Origin: Prosthecobacter dejongeii
GTDB lineage: Bacteria > Verrucomicrobiota > Verrucomicrobiia > Verrucomicrobiales > Verrucomicrobiaceae
NCBI RefSeq assembly: GCF_014203045.1
Contig: NZ_JACHIF010000011.1
Coordinates: 186,001 to 250,000, forward strand
DNA: 64,000 nucleotides
Direction: 5' to 3'
This document shows positions 1 to 8,890 of the stretch, piece after piece (positions within the stretch are counted from its first letter, which is position 1; every line of letters starts with the position of its first letter). A program made the translations under genes and the position numbers. Below the pieces are notes generated by a model. That model had not been told where the DNA came from. It searched no databases and saw nothing but the letters and a program-made list of their open reading frames with translations.

Positions 1-7
1 ACGCAAA

Positions 8-574
8 ATGTACTCACCGGAAGCCGAGCTCATTCCTTCCTATCTCAGCAACACGGAGGCTTCGGCACTTTACGAGGCCTTGCTGAAGAGCATCGTTTGG
101 GATGAACGAATGAAAGCCCGCAAGACTGCGTGCTACGGACAAACTTATGATGATTCAGGGGTGGATTATCAGGTCGTGCCAATGCATCCACTTCTCGTGC
201 CCATTTGTGAGCGACTGGTCAAAAACCTTGGCTTCCGCCCAACCAATTGTCTGATCAATTACTATGAAACGGGACGCTCCTCGATGGGTTTTCATTCAGA
301 CGCCACCCACAATCTTGCAGAAGGCACCGGTGTCGCGATTCTTTCGCTGGGGGCAGAACGTAGCCTGACGTTTCGCAGCAAGACCGATCTAACTCACACG
401 GTCAGTTATCCGCTGCCAAACGGTTCGTTATTCTACATGACCCAGGCGACTCAGGAGTTCTGGACTCATGCGATCAAAAAAACCGAAACAGATGACAGTC
501 GGCTCAGCCTCACGTTTCGACACATCCTTACACCAGAAGAACTGGAACAAAAAAGAGCCACGAGGATGGGCTAG
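8..574 (+). CDS. AlkB-like 2-oxoglutarate/Fe(II) dioxygenase
   Basis: The protein (188 aa) resembles the AlkB branch of the 2OG-Fe(II) oxygenases, which remove alkyl groups from damaged nucleic acid by oxidation. The sequence shows the AlkB core: an N-x-Y-x-x-G stretch at about residues 84-89, an HxD iron motif (H96, D98), a distal histidine (H154) and an R-x(5)-R pair (R165, R171) of the kind that binds 2-oxoglutarate. The length is near that of short AlkB homologues, so the catalytic domain is complete. The ATG lies only 7 bases inside the window, so an upstream in-frame start cannot be excluded. The gene converges on rbfA with a 29-base gap. The family assignment is firm; the substrate (DNA, RNA or protein) cannot be told from sequence. 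Confidence 0.87.
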   Translation: MYSPEAELIPSYLSNTEASALYEALLKSIVWDERMKARKTACYGQTYDDSGVDYQVVPMHPLLVPICERLVKNLGFRPTNCLINYYETGRSSMGFHSDATHNLAEGTGVAILSLGAERSLTFRSKTDLTHTVSYPLPNGSLFYMTQATQEFWTHAIKKTETDDSRLSLTFRHILTPEELEQKRATRMG

Positions 575-603
575 CTTCGTCCCAGTGTCGTTTCAGCGTT
601 TTG

Positions 604-984
604 CTACTTCATCTCAGGCTCCTCCTCACCTTCAGGGAGAGGATCAGCAGGAGGAGGCAGATTATCAATGGCGTTGAGAATCTTCACCCCACGCTCGACA
701 GATTTATCCAAACGGAAGAAGATCTGCGGGGAGTTTTTCATGACGATGCGTTTGTGTACTTCTCGCTGGATGGCACCACGCTGTTTGTTGAGCTTTTCGA
801 TGATGCTTTCCTCATTCCCAGCGGTGCTGATGATGCCTACATAGGCAAAACATTGCTTCAGGTCGGGAGTGGCCCGCACTTCATGCACGGTCAGGATGGC
901 ATTATCCATGCGATAATGGCGCTCCAGCACCATGCTAAGCTCGCGTTTTACCAATTCGCTGACGCGTTGGACTCGTTGGGACAT
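604..984 (-). CDS. rbfA: Ribosome-binding factor A
   Basis: RbfA (126 aa) is a small KH-fold protein that binds the 30S subunit and helps late 16S rRNA maturation, including processing of the 5' end. The sequence has the family's usual start (helix with RVQRVSELVKREL), the central strand with a DLKQCFAYVGI-type segment, and an acidic, proline-rich tail. It lies 74 bases downstream of infB on the same strand, and nusA-infB-rbfA is the widespread bacterial order, so cotranscription is likely. It is the last gene of the cluster before the convergent AlkB-like gene. The identification rests on both sequence and context. Confidence 0.93.
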   Translation of the reverse strand: MSQRVQRVSELVKRELSMVLERHYRMDNAILTVHEVRATPDLKQCFAYVGIISTAGNEESIIEKLNKQRGAIQREVHKRIVMKNSPQIFFRLDKSVERGVKILNAIDNLPPPADPLPEGEEEPEMK

Positions 985-1058
985 GGGGATCTTTGATTGG
1001 AATGATCAACCTACCAGCGCACCGAAAAAGCGGTGCTCTGGTGGGCTGAACCATAAGG

Positions 1059-3332
1059 TTAGAGAGTCTGGGCAAACTTCTCGAGCTCGTAACACTCAAT
1101 GACGTCGTTCTCTTCGTAATCGCTGAAGCCGCTGAGTTTGATGCCGCACTCGAGGCCGTTGCGGACTTCTGAAACTTCGTCGTGGAAACGACGCAGCGTT
1201 TCGAAACCACCGTCATACACGGCCTGGCCATTGCGCAAGACGCGAGCACGCTGCTTACGATCAATGCGGCCATCTGTGACGATGGAACCACCGACGTAAC
1301 CACGGTTGACCTTGAACACCTGTTTGACCTTGGCATGACCCAGGACCTTCTCACGGGTGAGCGGGTCAAGCATTCCAGTCATGGATTCCTTCACCTGATC
1401 AATGAGTTCGTAGATGATAGAGTAAAGTTTGATCTGAACGCCTTCACGCTTGGCCACACTGAGGGCCTTGTTCTCGACCTTCGTGTTAAACCCAATGATG
1501 ACGGCGTCTGAACCCGAAGCGAGGAGCACATCAGACTCAGTGATCGGCCCCACATCGGAATGAAGGATCTTTTGATTGATCTTGTCGCTGGTGATTTCAC
1601 CCAGGCACTTGACGATGGCTTCCACAGAACCCTGCACGTCCGCTTTGAGGACGATCTTGAGGGTCTTCTTGTTGCCTTCATCAATGCTATTGAAGAGAGA
1701 TTCCAGAGTGGAGCGACGGGTGACCGTGAGCTTCTTCTGGCGCATTTCTTCCAGGCGCTCGATGCTGAGTTTCTTGACGGAGCGTTCGCTATCCATCACC
1801 ACGACTTCATCACCCACGTGAGGCATGTCGCTGAAGCCGACGAGTTCGACCGGCATACCGGGACGCACTTCCTTGATCGGCTGGCCGCGGTCATTGATGA
1901 GCGCACGGGACTTACCCCAATGAGGTCCACAAATGAAGGGCTGCCCCACTTTCAGGGTACCCTGACGGACGATGACCGTGGCCACAGGGCCTTTGCCCTC
2001 GACCATCGAAGATTCGATGACGGTGGCGCGAGCGGGGGCTTTCGGATCGGCTTTGAGTTCCAAAACTTCCGCCTGAAGGGCCATGGTTTCCAGGAGACTA
2101 TCAATGCCCAAACCAGACTTGGCAGAGACTTCCATGCACTCGGTCTCGCCACCCCAGTCAACGGGTGCGAGCCCGATCTCTTGAAGCTGGCCTTTCACAC
2201 GCATGACGTCGGCGGCAGGCAGGTCGCACTTGTTGATAGCGACCATGATGGTCACATCGGCAGCTTTTGCATGATTCAGGGCTTCGCGCGTCTGAGGCAT
2301 GATACCGTCATCGGCAGCGATGATGAGGACCACAATGTCCGTCACATGAGCACCACGAGCACGCATGCCAGAGAAGGCGGCGTGGCCAGGAGTGTCAATG
2401 AAAGTGATGGGCTTGCCATCATGGAAAACGCTGTAAGCACCGATGTGCTGAGTGATACCGCCAGCCTCTCCATGGACCACCTGAGTCTTACGGATCGCAT
2501 CGAGAAGAGAAGTCTTACCATGGTCAACGTGCCCCATGAAAGTGATGATGGGCGCACGAAGCTCCAGTTTCTCTTCTTCGATCTCTTCAACCACCTGAGC
2601 CACGGGCTCGACGATGACTTCTTCTACTTTGTGGACACCGCCGCCTTTTTCGCGCTTCTCGCGTTCCAGGTGGAAGCCGTGCTTCTCACAGACTTTTTCA
2701 GCCACTTCGATGTCGATCGCCTTATCTGCATTGGCCACGAAGACCTTCAGGGCGATGAGATCCGCAATGATTTTGAAAGGGCGAAGACCCATCCGCTCAG
2801 CCAGCTCTTTGACAATGACGGGAGCTTTCAGGTGAATGATTTTCTCACCTTTTTCTGTCAGCTCAAATTCAGGGGCGATGGCTTCCTCGACCTTGGGAGC
2901 TGGAGGTGCCACAGGGGTGGGCAGCGAGGGTGGCGGCGGCATGGCCTGCACCGGGCCTGGCTCACGGATCATCGAGATCGGTGGCAAGGATTTCGCCTGT
3001 TCAGGCGGACGACGCTTTACCTTGGGCTTGTCATCGTCTTCGAAAAGATTCAGCGCTTCGCGCTTGTGGTCGTCGAGCGTCTTTTTAGGCGCTTCGGGTG
3101 CCTTAGCGACTGGTTTCGCAGGCACTGGGGCTGGTTTGGCACCTAGAGCAGGCAGCGGCGTGGCATCACGTCGGGGCGCTCGGGCTTTGGGTTTATCGTC
3201 CTCCTCAATCAATGAGAGCACTTTTTTGGCCGCCACTTTCTTGGGGGGCGTGCTCTCAGCCGTTGCTTTCTCCTCAGCGGTGCTGTCGGGAGTGGCTTTG
3301 GCAGGTTTGGATGAAGAGGATCGGCTTGGCAT
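1059..3332 (-). CDS. infB: Translation initiation factor IF-2
   Basis: IF-2 (757 aa) is the GTPase that recruits initiator fMet-tRNA to the 30S subunit and promotes subunit joining. Residues 1-155 are a low-complexity Lys/Pro/Ala/Glu linker. An IF2_N helical module follows at about 157-225. The G domain has GHVDHGKT at 267-274, then a DTPGH motif, an NKCDLP motif and an SAKSG motif, all in the proper order; domains II-IV and the C-terminal fMet-tRNA-binding domain complete the protein. It sits between nusA (79 bases upstream) and rbfA. It is somewhat shorter than the E. coli protein because of the N-terminal linker. Long antisense open frames here are artefacts of composition. Confidence 0.97.
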   Translation of the reverse strand: MPSRSSSSKPAKATPDSTAEEKATAESTPPKKVAAKKVLSLIEEDDKPKARAPRRDATPLPALGAKPAPVPAKPVAKAPEAPKKTLDDHKREALNLFEDDDKPKVKRRPPEQAKSLPPISMIREPGPVQAMPPPPSLPTPVAPPAPKVEEAIAPEFELTEKGEKIIHLKAPVIVKELAERMGLRPFKIIADLIALKVFVANADKAIDIEVAEKVCEKHGFHLEREKREKGGGVHKVEEVIVEPVAQVVEEIEEEKLELRAPIITFMGHVDHGKTSLLDAIRKTQVVHGEAGGITQHIGAYSVFHDGKPITFIDTPGHAAFSGMRARGAHVTDIVVLIIAADDGIMPQTREALNHAKAADVTIMVAINKCDLPAADVMRVKGQLQEIGLAPVDWGGETECMEVSAKSGLGIDSLLETMALQAEVLELKADPKAPARATVIESSMVEGKGPVATVIVRQGTLKVGQPFICGPHWGKSRALINDRGQPIKEVRPGMPVELVGFSDMPHVGDEVVVMDSERSVKKLSIERLEEMRQKKLTVTRRSTLESLFNSIDEGNKKTLKIVLKADVQGSVEAIVKCLGEITSDKINQKILHSDVGPITESDVLLASGSDAVIIGFNTKVENKALSVAKREGVQIKLYSIIYELIDQVKESMTGMLDPLTREKVLGHAKVKQVFKVNRGYVGGSIVTDGRIDRKQRARVLRNGQAVYDGGFETLRRFHDEVSEVRNGLECGIKLSGFSDYEENDVIECYELEKFAQTL

Positions 3333-3411
3333 GAGAAACGTTGGTCTTTCGAACGGCGGGGCGGGCTGTCGGTGTGGGATTTGAAAAGTTGAAGGAAGCG
3401 TGGCTCATAAG

Positions 3412-4665
3412 CTACGCTTTAGGGATGTAAGCTGCAACTAGGGCGTACACCTGTTCGGCGAGCTGTTGATCACCCCCAAGGGCGTCCGTGATGGATTCGA
3501 CATCCTCCTGCTGGAGGGTTTCGATCGCTCCCAGACCGACATTAGCCAGCTTGCGAGCCGTTTCGAGATTGATGCCCAGGGCACGCTCCAGTTCATGGGC
3601 AGCAGTGTCCAATTGACCTTCAAAGACTTCAGCGGCGTGCTCATCGCGCTCGATGCTCAGCTCCATGCCGACTAGGCGGGAGGTAAGACGGGCGTTTTGA
3701 CCACGGCGGCCAATGGCTTTGGACAGATCTTCTTCACTAACGGTGAGGCGAGCAGCCTTTTTGTCAGGGGAAACCTGGATGGAGAGAACTTTGATCGGTT
3801 TGAGCGCCTCGCGGACGAACTCGGCCGGATCTGACTTCCAGCGGATGATGTCCACCTTCTCATTGTTCAGTTCACGAACGATGTTCTTCACGCGGGCTCC
3901 ACGCAGGCCCACGCAGGCACCCACCGGATCCACTTTATCATCACCGCTATGCACGGCAACTTTCGTGCGATAACCAGCTTCACGAGCGATGCTGGCAATC
4001 TCCACGGTGCGATCACCGATTTCGCTAACTTCAAATTCAAACAGGCGACGGACGAAATTCACATGAGCGCGGCTGAGGACGATCTCAGGCCCACGGGCCC
4101 CTTCACGCTCAACGGCCTTCACGTAGAAACGCATGCGGTCACCCGGGGTGTAGTCTTCCGTGGAGACGCGCTCCTTGGAAGGCATACTGCCCTCAAATTT
4201 ACCCAGGTCCACAATGACGTCAGATTTGTCGAAACGACGAATGGTACCGTTGACGACATCGCCCGTACGGTCCTTAAATTCATCGTAAAGATTCTCCTTC
4301 TCAGCCATGCGCAGGCGCTGGAGCATGGTCTGCTTCGCCGTTTGAGCGGCGATACGACCCATGTTTTTGGGAGTGACTTCGAGGTCAATCTCATCACCGA
4401 GTTGAGCGTCTTTCTTGATCATCCGGGCCTTCGCCAGCGGAAGCTCTTCCCAGGGATTGGAAACGGTTTCGACGGCGAGCAGCTTGGCCCACGCCTTGAT
4501 CGTCCCCTTGTCAGGATCAATGTCAATGCGCAGCTCACGTGCCGGACCGATGCTCTTCTTCGAGGCAGCGAGAAGAGCCTGAGAAAGTGCTTCAACCATC
4601 TTCTGACGGTCAATCCCCTTCTCTTTCTCGTAGTAATCGAATAGTGCTTTTAGTTCGCTGATCAT
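3412..4665 (-). CDS. nusA: Transcription termination/antitermination factor NusA
   Basis: NusA (417 aa) binds RNA polymerase and nascent RNA, and modulates pausing, intrinsic termination and rRNA antitermination. The domains are in the expected order: N-terminal RNAP-binding domain (1-125), S1 domain (about 133-200), KH1 (about 205-285, with the GACVGLRGARV loop), KH2 (about 290-345, with AIGRRGQN) and one helix-hairpin-helix acidic repeat at the end (about 355-412). The ATG at 4665 begins the conserved MISELKALFD-type helix, which supports this start. It is followed by infB. rimP, normally found just upstream, is absent: the preceding 319 bases lack a gene and the next gene is on the other strand. 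A terminator-like hairpin lies 22 bases before the start codon. Confidence 0.96.
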   Translation of the reverse strand: MISELKALFDYYEKEKGIDRQKMVEALSQALLAASKKSIGPARELRIDIDPDKGTIKAWAKLLAVETVSNPWEELPLAKARMIKKDAQLGDEIDLEVTPKNMGRIAAQTAKQTMLQRLRMAEKENLYDEFKDRTGDVVNGTIRRFDKSDVIVDLGKFEGSMPSKERVSTEDYTPGDRMRFYVKAVEREGARGPEIVLSRAHVNFVRRLFEFEVSEIGDRTVEIASIAREAGYRTKVAVHSGDDKVDPVGACVGLRGARVKNIVRELNNEKVDIIRWKSDPAEFVREALKPIKVLSIQVSPDKKAARLTVSEEDLSKAIGRRGQNARLTSRLVGMELSIERDEHAAEVFEGQLDTAAHELERALGINLETARKLANVGLGAIETLQQEDVESITDALGGDQQLAEQVYALVAAYIPKA

Positions 4666-4687
4666 AAAAATGGTGACCTATCCAGAC

Positions 4688-4715
4688 AAAAAAGAGCGGG
4701 GAAGACCCCACTCTT
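4688..4715 (-). terminator. Terminator-like hairpin in the nusA leader (possible attenuator)
   Basis: Read on the minus strand, AAGAGTGGGG pairs with CCCCGCTCTT around a TCTT loop (one internal mismatch) and is directly followed by six T residues. This is the form of an intrinsic terminator. No minus-strand gene lies upstream for it to end, and the nusA ATG comes 22 bases later, so it sits in the nusA 5' leader. Autoregulation of nusA through leader termination is known in other bacteria; that it operates here is inference. Confidence 0.6.
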
Positions 4716-4948
4716 GCCAAAAAACAGTGCCTTGTCCCGGAAAGGAAGCGAGATTGTAATTCAGGGAGGCATTTCAGCAAGCCGAAATTCCGAGAGACTT
4801 ATCGTCAGAGAAATAATGAGGGGGGATGGGCAGAATTTTGACCTTTCCGCAACTCGATTGGCCAAGAAGTGAGTTGCTAGAAAAATTCAGCCTGGAGACT
4901 TTGGCGAAAATTTGCTCATTCCAGGCCCATATTTCCTCCAGCCATCAT

Positions 4949-4976
4949 TTGGCACGGGGACGCGGTGTGATACACT
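4949..4976 (+). promoter_or_regulatory. Sigma70-like promoter, possibly giving a leaderless mRNA
   Basis: TTGGCA (4949-4954) and TACACT (4971-4976) are spaced by 16 bases and match the -35 and -10 consensus at 5 of 6 and 4 of 6 positions. Only 8 bases separate the -10 box from the ATG at 4985, so transcription would begin at or next to the start codon. No Shine-Dalgarno sequence is present before that ATG. Confidence 0.45.
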
Positions 4977-4984
4977 GGCGGCTT

Positions 4985-5764
4985 ATGGCCCTCCTCCGCG
5001 TTGAAAACCTGCAAGTTCATTTCCCGATCCGTTCGGGCTGGCTGGGAAAGCGTGATGTTGTGAAAGCGGTGGATGGAGTGAGTTTTGAAGTGAACGAGGG
5101 TAAAACCCTGGGCCTCGTAGGGGAGAGCGGCAGTGGTAAGTCCACCGTCTCCCGCGCACTGTTGAAACTCATCCAGCCTACCGGCGGTAGCGCCTATTAT
5201 AAAGACCGTGAGATCTTTGGTATGGCTGAGGCGGATTTTCGCCCGCTGCGCAAGGAGATCCAAATGATTTTCCAAGACCCCATCGGCTCACTCAACCCAC
5301 GGATGACCATTGAGTCCATCCTGGCGGAACCGCTGACGATTCATTTTAAAGAAATGACAGCCAAACAGCGCCGGGATGTCTCCGCCGCCCTCCTGCACCG
5401 CGTAGGCCTGCCAGAGGACTCCCTCCACCGTTACCCGCATGAATTCAGCGGCGGGCAGCGGCAGCGCGTTGGCATTGCACGAGCCTTGGCCGTGCAGCCG
5501 AAATTTCTGATCTGTGATGAGCCGGTGAGCGCTTTGGACGTGAGTGTGCAGGCCAGTGTGCTGAATCTGCTCAAGGATCTTCAAGATGAGTTCAAACTGA
5601 CCTATCTTTTTATCGCTCATGATCTAGCCGTGGTGAGGCACATGAGTGATGACATCATTGTCATGAACCGTGGCCGAGTCGTTGAAAGTGGGCCTGCCGA
5701 TGATCTCTGTGAGCGCCCGCAGCACGACTACACTCGCAAACTTTTGGCCTCTATCCCTGCTTAA
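4985..5764 (+). CDS. Oligopeptide/dipeptide-type ABC transporter ATPase (DppF/OppF-like)
   Basis: This is the ATP-hydrolysing subunit (259 aa) of a peptide- or nickel-type ABC importer. It has Walker A GESGSGKS (46-53), a Q-loop glutamine at Q97, the signature FSGGQRQR (154-161), Walker B FLICDEP (174-180), a D-loop SALD and an H-loop histidine (H212). The start at 4985 is chosen because [10 protein letters not shown] is the usual family N-terminus; an upstream ATG at 4826 would add 53 unrelated residues. The C-terminal oligopeptide extension is minimal. Permease and substrate-binding genes are not adjacent, so this is an orphan subunit whose partners must lie elsewhere. rodA follows after 31 bases. 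Confidence 0.87.
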   Translation: MALLRVENLQVHFPIRSGWLGKRDVVKAVDGVSFEVNEGKTLGLVGESGSGKSTVSRALLKLIQPTGGSAYYKDREIFGMAEADFRPLRKEIQMIFQDPIGSLNPRMTIESILAEPLTIHFKEMTAKQRRDVSAALLHRVGLPEDSLHRYPHEFSGGQRQRVGIARALAVQPKFLICDEPVSALDVSVQASVLNLLKDLQDEFKLTYLFIAHDLAVVRHMSDDIIVMNRGRVVESGPADDLCERPQHDYTRKLLASIPA

Positions 5765-5795
5765 TTCGCGGATAGCCCCCCCTTCCCCAACCTCA

Positions 5796-7004
5796 ATGAC
5801 ACCCCTTTTTAAAAAGTTTCTCGGCATCAACTGGATTCTGATCCTGACGATGCTCGGCCTGCTAGCCTTCGGCGTGTATGCCATTTACAATGCGTCTTAC
5901 TTCCGTGAGACTGGGGATCTGGCGCTCAAATGGAAACAGCAGATGACCTGGATCGGCCTGGGAGTGCCTTTCCTTTTCACCGCCAGTTTGATTGATTATA
6001 AGTGGGTGCGCTGGGCTTGCTGGCCTATGTATTTGGCAGGCATCGGAGGCCTCGTTTACCTGCATTTCAAAGGCATCGAGATCAACGGTAACAAAAACTG
6101 GGTCATCATCGCAGGACAATCCATCCAGCCTTCGCAGTTTGCCATCATGTCCGGCATTCTGATGCTGGCCGTGGTGTTTGGGGAGCTACCTCGCATGTGG
6201 CCAGTCTTTCGTCGTCCCTGGTTGCGGATCATTGTGGGAGGTTTGCTGGCGGGCATTCCAGCCGCCATGGTTATCAAGGAGGACTTGGGCTCGGGCTTGG
6301 TTTGGGGACCGGTGTTCCTTTCGATGATGCTAGTGGGCAGCATCCCATTCCGTTACCTCATCACCTTGGTATTGGGGGCTTTATGCGTCATCCCTCTGAT
6401 TTATTTCTTCGTGCTGAAGCCTTACCAGCAAGCGCGTATTGACACCACCTGGTATCTCCTGACCAATCAGATGGAAAAAGTGGACACTCGCGGGGATGGT
6501 TGGGTGCCTAACTTCGTGCAAACGGCCGTGGCTTCAGCAGGCTTTGAAGGCAAAGGCCCCATGTCTGAAAAGGTGCCAGATCAACGCAGCATTCACCGCA
6601 ATTTCTTCCCTGAAGCTGAGGCTTTCAGTGACTTCATCTTCAGCGTGATTTGTGAAGAGTTTGGCTTTCGAGGAGCGGTGCTGCTGCTGACAGGCATTGC
6701 CCTGCTTTTGATCCAGGGGATCTTCATGGCCTTTTACTCCCGAGATCAGGTAGGGCGATTGTTGGTGGTAGGCGTGGTGACGATGTTCTTTGCCCACACA
6801 TTTCAGAATGCGGGCATGAATCTCTGCATGCTTCCCGTGATCGGGCTGCCCATGCCCTTCATCAGTTACGGGGGGACTTTCATGATCGTGACCCTCTTTC
6901 TGGTGGGGATGATGCAGAGCGTCTGGGTCCACCGGAATATTTCTCCTGTGAGGAAAAAGACCGTCGGTGGACGTGAAATCCGCGACGATGACGACGAAGA
7001 TTAA
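5796..7004 (+). CDS. rodA: Rod-shape SEDS peptidoglycan polymerase RodA
   Basis: The protein (402 aa) belongs to the SEDS family of membrane glycosyltransferases, which polymerise lipid II; RodA works with a class B PBP in the elongation machinery. About ten hydrophobic segments are visible. The C-terminal half has the family signature of a NAGMNLCMLPVIGLPMPF-type loop followed by ISYGG, and the long periplasmic loop lies in the middle. I prefer RodA to FtsW because of the short N-terminus and the GINWILILTMLGLLAFG opening. The start at 5796 drops 42 residues that overlap the end of the ABC gene and are not membrane-like. The expected PBP2 partner is not adjacent. An acidic tail (DDDDED) ends the protein. 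Confidence 0.88.
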   Translation: MTPLFKKFLGINWILILTMLGLLAFGVYAIYNASYFRETGDLALKWKQQMTWIGLGVPFLFTASLIDYKWVRWACWPMYLAGIGGLVYLHFKGIEINGNKNWVIIAGQSIQPSQFAIMSGILMLAVVFGELPRMWPVFRRPWLRIIVGGLLAGIPAAMVIKEDLGSGLVWGPVFLSMMLVGSIPFRYLITLVLGALCVIPLIYFFVLKPYQQARIDTTWYLLTNQMEKVDTRGDGWVPNFVQTAVASAGFEGKGPMSEKVPDQRSIHRNFFPEAEAFSDFIFSVICEEFGFRGAVLLLTGIALLLIQGIFMAFYSRDQVGRLLVVGVVTMFFAHTFQNAGMNLCMLPVIGLPMPFISYGGTFMIVTLFLVGMMQSVWVHRNISPVRKKTVGGREIRDDDDED

Positions 7005-7038
7005 GGCAGCCCGATTCTCCCAGGCGTAGATTACATTC

Positions 7039-7581
7039 ATGTCCATTGCCACCCGCCGAGGCGACCAGGGGGAGACCGATCTCCTCTTTGGTCAACGCAC
7101 GTCCAAGTCCCACCCTCGTGTCCATGCCCTCGGGGCGGTGGATGAGCTCAATGCCGCCTTAGGCCCTCTGCGCATTGCCGCGCTAAAATCTGAGACGAAG
7201 GAGATCGTAAAAAAGGTGCAGCCCCTGCTGATCAGCCTCATGGGGGAACTGGCAACGCCCGCTGGGCTAGAGGCCAAGTATGCGGCCACGCACCCGCCTT
7301 TCGAAGCAACACACGTGCTCTGGCTAGATGAATGGGTGGCCAAGCTGGAAGCGGGTGGTGCCCTGCAATTCAAAGGCTGGGCACTCCCCGGTGAAGCCGG
7401 AGTGATGAGCGGGGCCTATGCGGATCTCGCCCGCACCGCCTGTCGCCGTGCGGAGAGGCACGTAGTGGACCTTCTGGGCACCGATCAAGAAGTACCGAAC
7501 CAAGAGGTCGTGCGCTACTTGAATCGGCTGGCCGATGTACTCTGGCTACTGGCCCGCTGGGAAGAGCGGCCTCTGCGCTGA
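7039..7581 (+). CDS. Cob(I)alamin adenosyltransferase, PduO type
   Basis: The enzyme (180 aa) transfers adenosyl from ATP to cob(I)alamin to make coenzyme B12. It shows the PduO-type landmarks: the N-terminal ATP-binding TRRGDQGETDLL (about residues 5-16), ALGAVDELNAALG (30-42), RTACRRAER (132-140) and YLNRLADVLWLLAR (160-173). The length is normal for the single-domain form. It follows rodA by 34 bases on the same strand, though the functions are unrelated, and it ends 5 bases before the convergent propeller gene. No B12-dependent enzyme is visible nearby. Confidence in function is high. Confidence 0.92.
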   Translation: MSIATRRGDQGETDLLFGQRTSKSHPRVHALGAVDELNAALGPLRIAALKSETKEIVKKVQPLLISLMGELATPAGLEAKYAATHPPFEATHVLWLDEWVAKLEAGGALQFKGWALPGEAGVMSGAYADLARTACRRAERHVVDLLGTDQEVPNQEVVRYLNRLADVLWLLARWEERPLR

Positions 7582-7586
7582 GTTTC

Positions 7587-8837
7587 TCACTTTGAGCCGA
7601 TGCGCCACAGATGGCTCTCGGTGCGAATGAGAAAGTCATCTTCAATCACTGCGTAAGAAGCCAGTGAGCGTTCAGCGAGGTCATTCTTGGCCAAAATGCG
7701 GAAGGTTTTGCCGGGCTGGACAATCACACCGAGCCCTTTTTCATCCTGAAGATAGAGCTTACCATCGGCATGCAGAATGGAGGCACTGATAGGGCCTGTG
7801 CAACGCTCTTGGTAATGAACGGTGCCTGTTTTAGCATCCGCACAGGTGAGCACTCCATTATCAGCGACGAAGTAAATCTCATCCCCCACAATGACCATGC
7901 TAGGATTGTGCGGAACGAACTTTTCAATCTTCCAGGCGATATGAGTATCCGTCACGTCACCTTTGCCATCCACGCGAATGGCGAGAGCCAGGGGTTTATT
8001 ATAACCCGTACCAATGTAGATCATACCATTCGCATACAAGGGACGCGGCACGACGGAATAACCCTGGTCATAACGTGCCTTCCAGATTTCGGTGCCCGTG
8101 AGAGGATCCAAAGCATTCACCACCCCACTACCCGCACTGATGAGTTGGCGCTGTCCATTGACCTCAATCACCAGCGGGGTGCTAAATGAGAACTTGTTCT
8201 TGGCATCGCTGATGCGGGAAAATTTCCAGACCTGAGTGCCCGTTTTTTTGTCCAGAGCAATCACAGCAGGATCCGTTTCAGCATCGGCATTGAAGATGAA
8301 CAGCCCCCCTTCGATAACAGGGCTGCCCCCATTGCCATGCACTGGCTTGTAGCCAAAGGATTGGGTTTTCCAGACCATAGTGCCGTCCGCCGCATTCAGG
8401 CAGGCGCTGCCCTGGTGACCAAAGTGGACATACAATTTTCCGTCTTCATAGACAGGCGTGGGGCTAGCGTGACTGTTCTTTTTATGAACGGCGGGAGCGT
8501 CTTTGGGTTGGATGAAAACCTCCTGATCCCACACCACCTTACCATCTACAGCCTGGAGGCAGAGAGCCCGCAGGCTGCGCTCTGCATCTGGCTTTTCCAC
8601 TCCGCCCTGAGTGACCGCAGTAGTAAGATAAACACGATCACCCATCACCACTGGAGACGACCACCCCACCCCTGGCACCGATGCCTTCCAAAGGATATTT
8701 TTGTTTACGGAAGGACTCCACTCCGTGGGAAGGCCCGTCGTTAAAGTCTGCCCCTGGTGAGTGGGCCCACGAAATTCGGGCCAGTCTTCAGCGTGACAGA
8801 AGGAGGAAATGGCAAGAAGGGGAAAAAGAAAACGCAT
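7587..8837 (-). CDS. Secreted PQQ-type beta-propeller protein
   Basis: This is a signal-peptide protein of 416 aa (cleavage probably after FCHA, before EDWPEFRGP) made of repeated beta-propeller blades of the PQQ/BamB type. Blade motifs such as G-x-V/L-x-W (GKVVWDQEV, GTMVWKTQS, GTQVWKFS, GTEIWKA) recur about every 45 residues. The EDWPEFRGP opening is common in exported propellers of planctomycetes and verrucomicrobia. The start at 8837 gives a clean signal peptide; an ATG at 8867 would add 10 residues. No quinoprotein dehydrogenase active site or heme motif is apparent, so it may be a binding or scaffold protein. It lies downstream of the Gfo/Idh/MocA gene (53-base gap), which is often linked to such propellers in sugar-related loci. 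Confidence 0.82.
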   Translation of the reverse strand: MRFLFPLLAISSFCHAEDWPEFRGPTHQGQTLTTGLPTEWSPSVNKNILWKASVPGVGWSSPVVMGDRVYLTTAVTQGGVEKPDAERSLRALCLQAVDGKVVWDQEVFIQPKDAPAVHKKNSHASPTPVYEDGKLYVHFGHQGSACLNAADGTMVWKTQSFGYKPVHGNGGSPVIEGGLFIFNADAETDPAVIALDKKTGTQVWKFSRISDAKNKFSFSTPLVIEVNGQRQLISAGSGVVNALDPLTGTEIWKARYDQGYSVVPRPLYANGMIYIGTGYNKPLALAIRVDGKGDVTDTHIAWKIEKFVPHNPSMVIVGDEIYFVADNGVLTCADAKTGTVHYQERCTGPISASILHADGKLYLQDEKGLGVIVQPGKTFRILAKNDLAERSLASYAVIEDDFLIRTESHLWRIGSK

Positions 8838-8890
8838 AGGGTAGGTGACTGAAAGAGAACTCATCATTGATCTAGCGTGGAATCACCATC

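Larger units (their letters stand above)
4666..4984. other. Divergent intergenic region, nusA / ABC ATPase
   Basis: These 319 bases separate nusA (minus) from the ABC ATPase (plus). They hold the nusA leader hairpin and a promoter-like pair of boxes for the ABC gene. A plus-strand frame stays open from 4826 into the ABC gene, but its first 53 codons do not look like an ABC N-terminus. No rimP, tRNA or other gene is seen. Confidence 0.6.

Noticed and set aside
1560-3146. Long plus-strand open frame (about 528 codons) antisense to infB
   Set aside because: It lies fully inside infB and is a composition artefact; its translation shows no domain.
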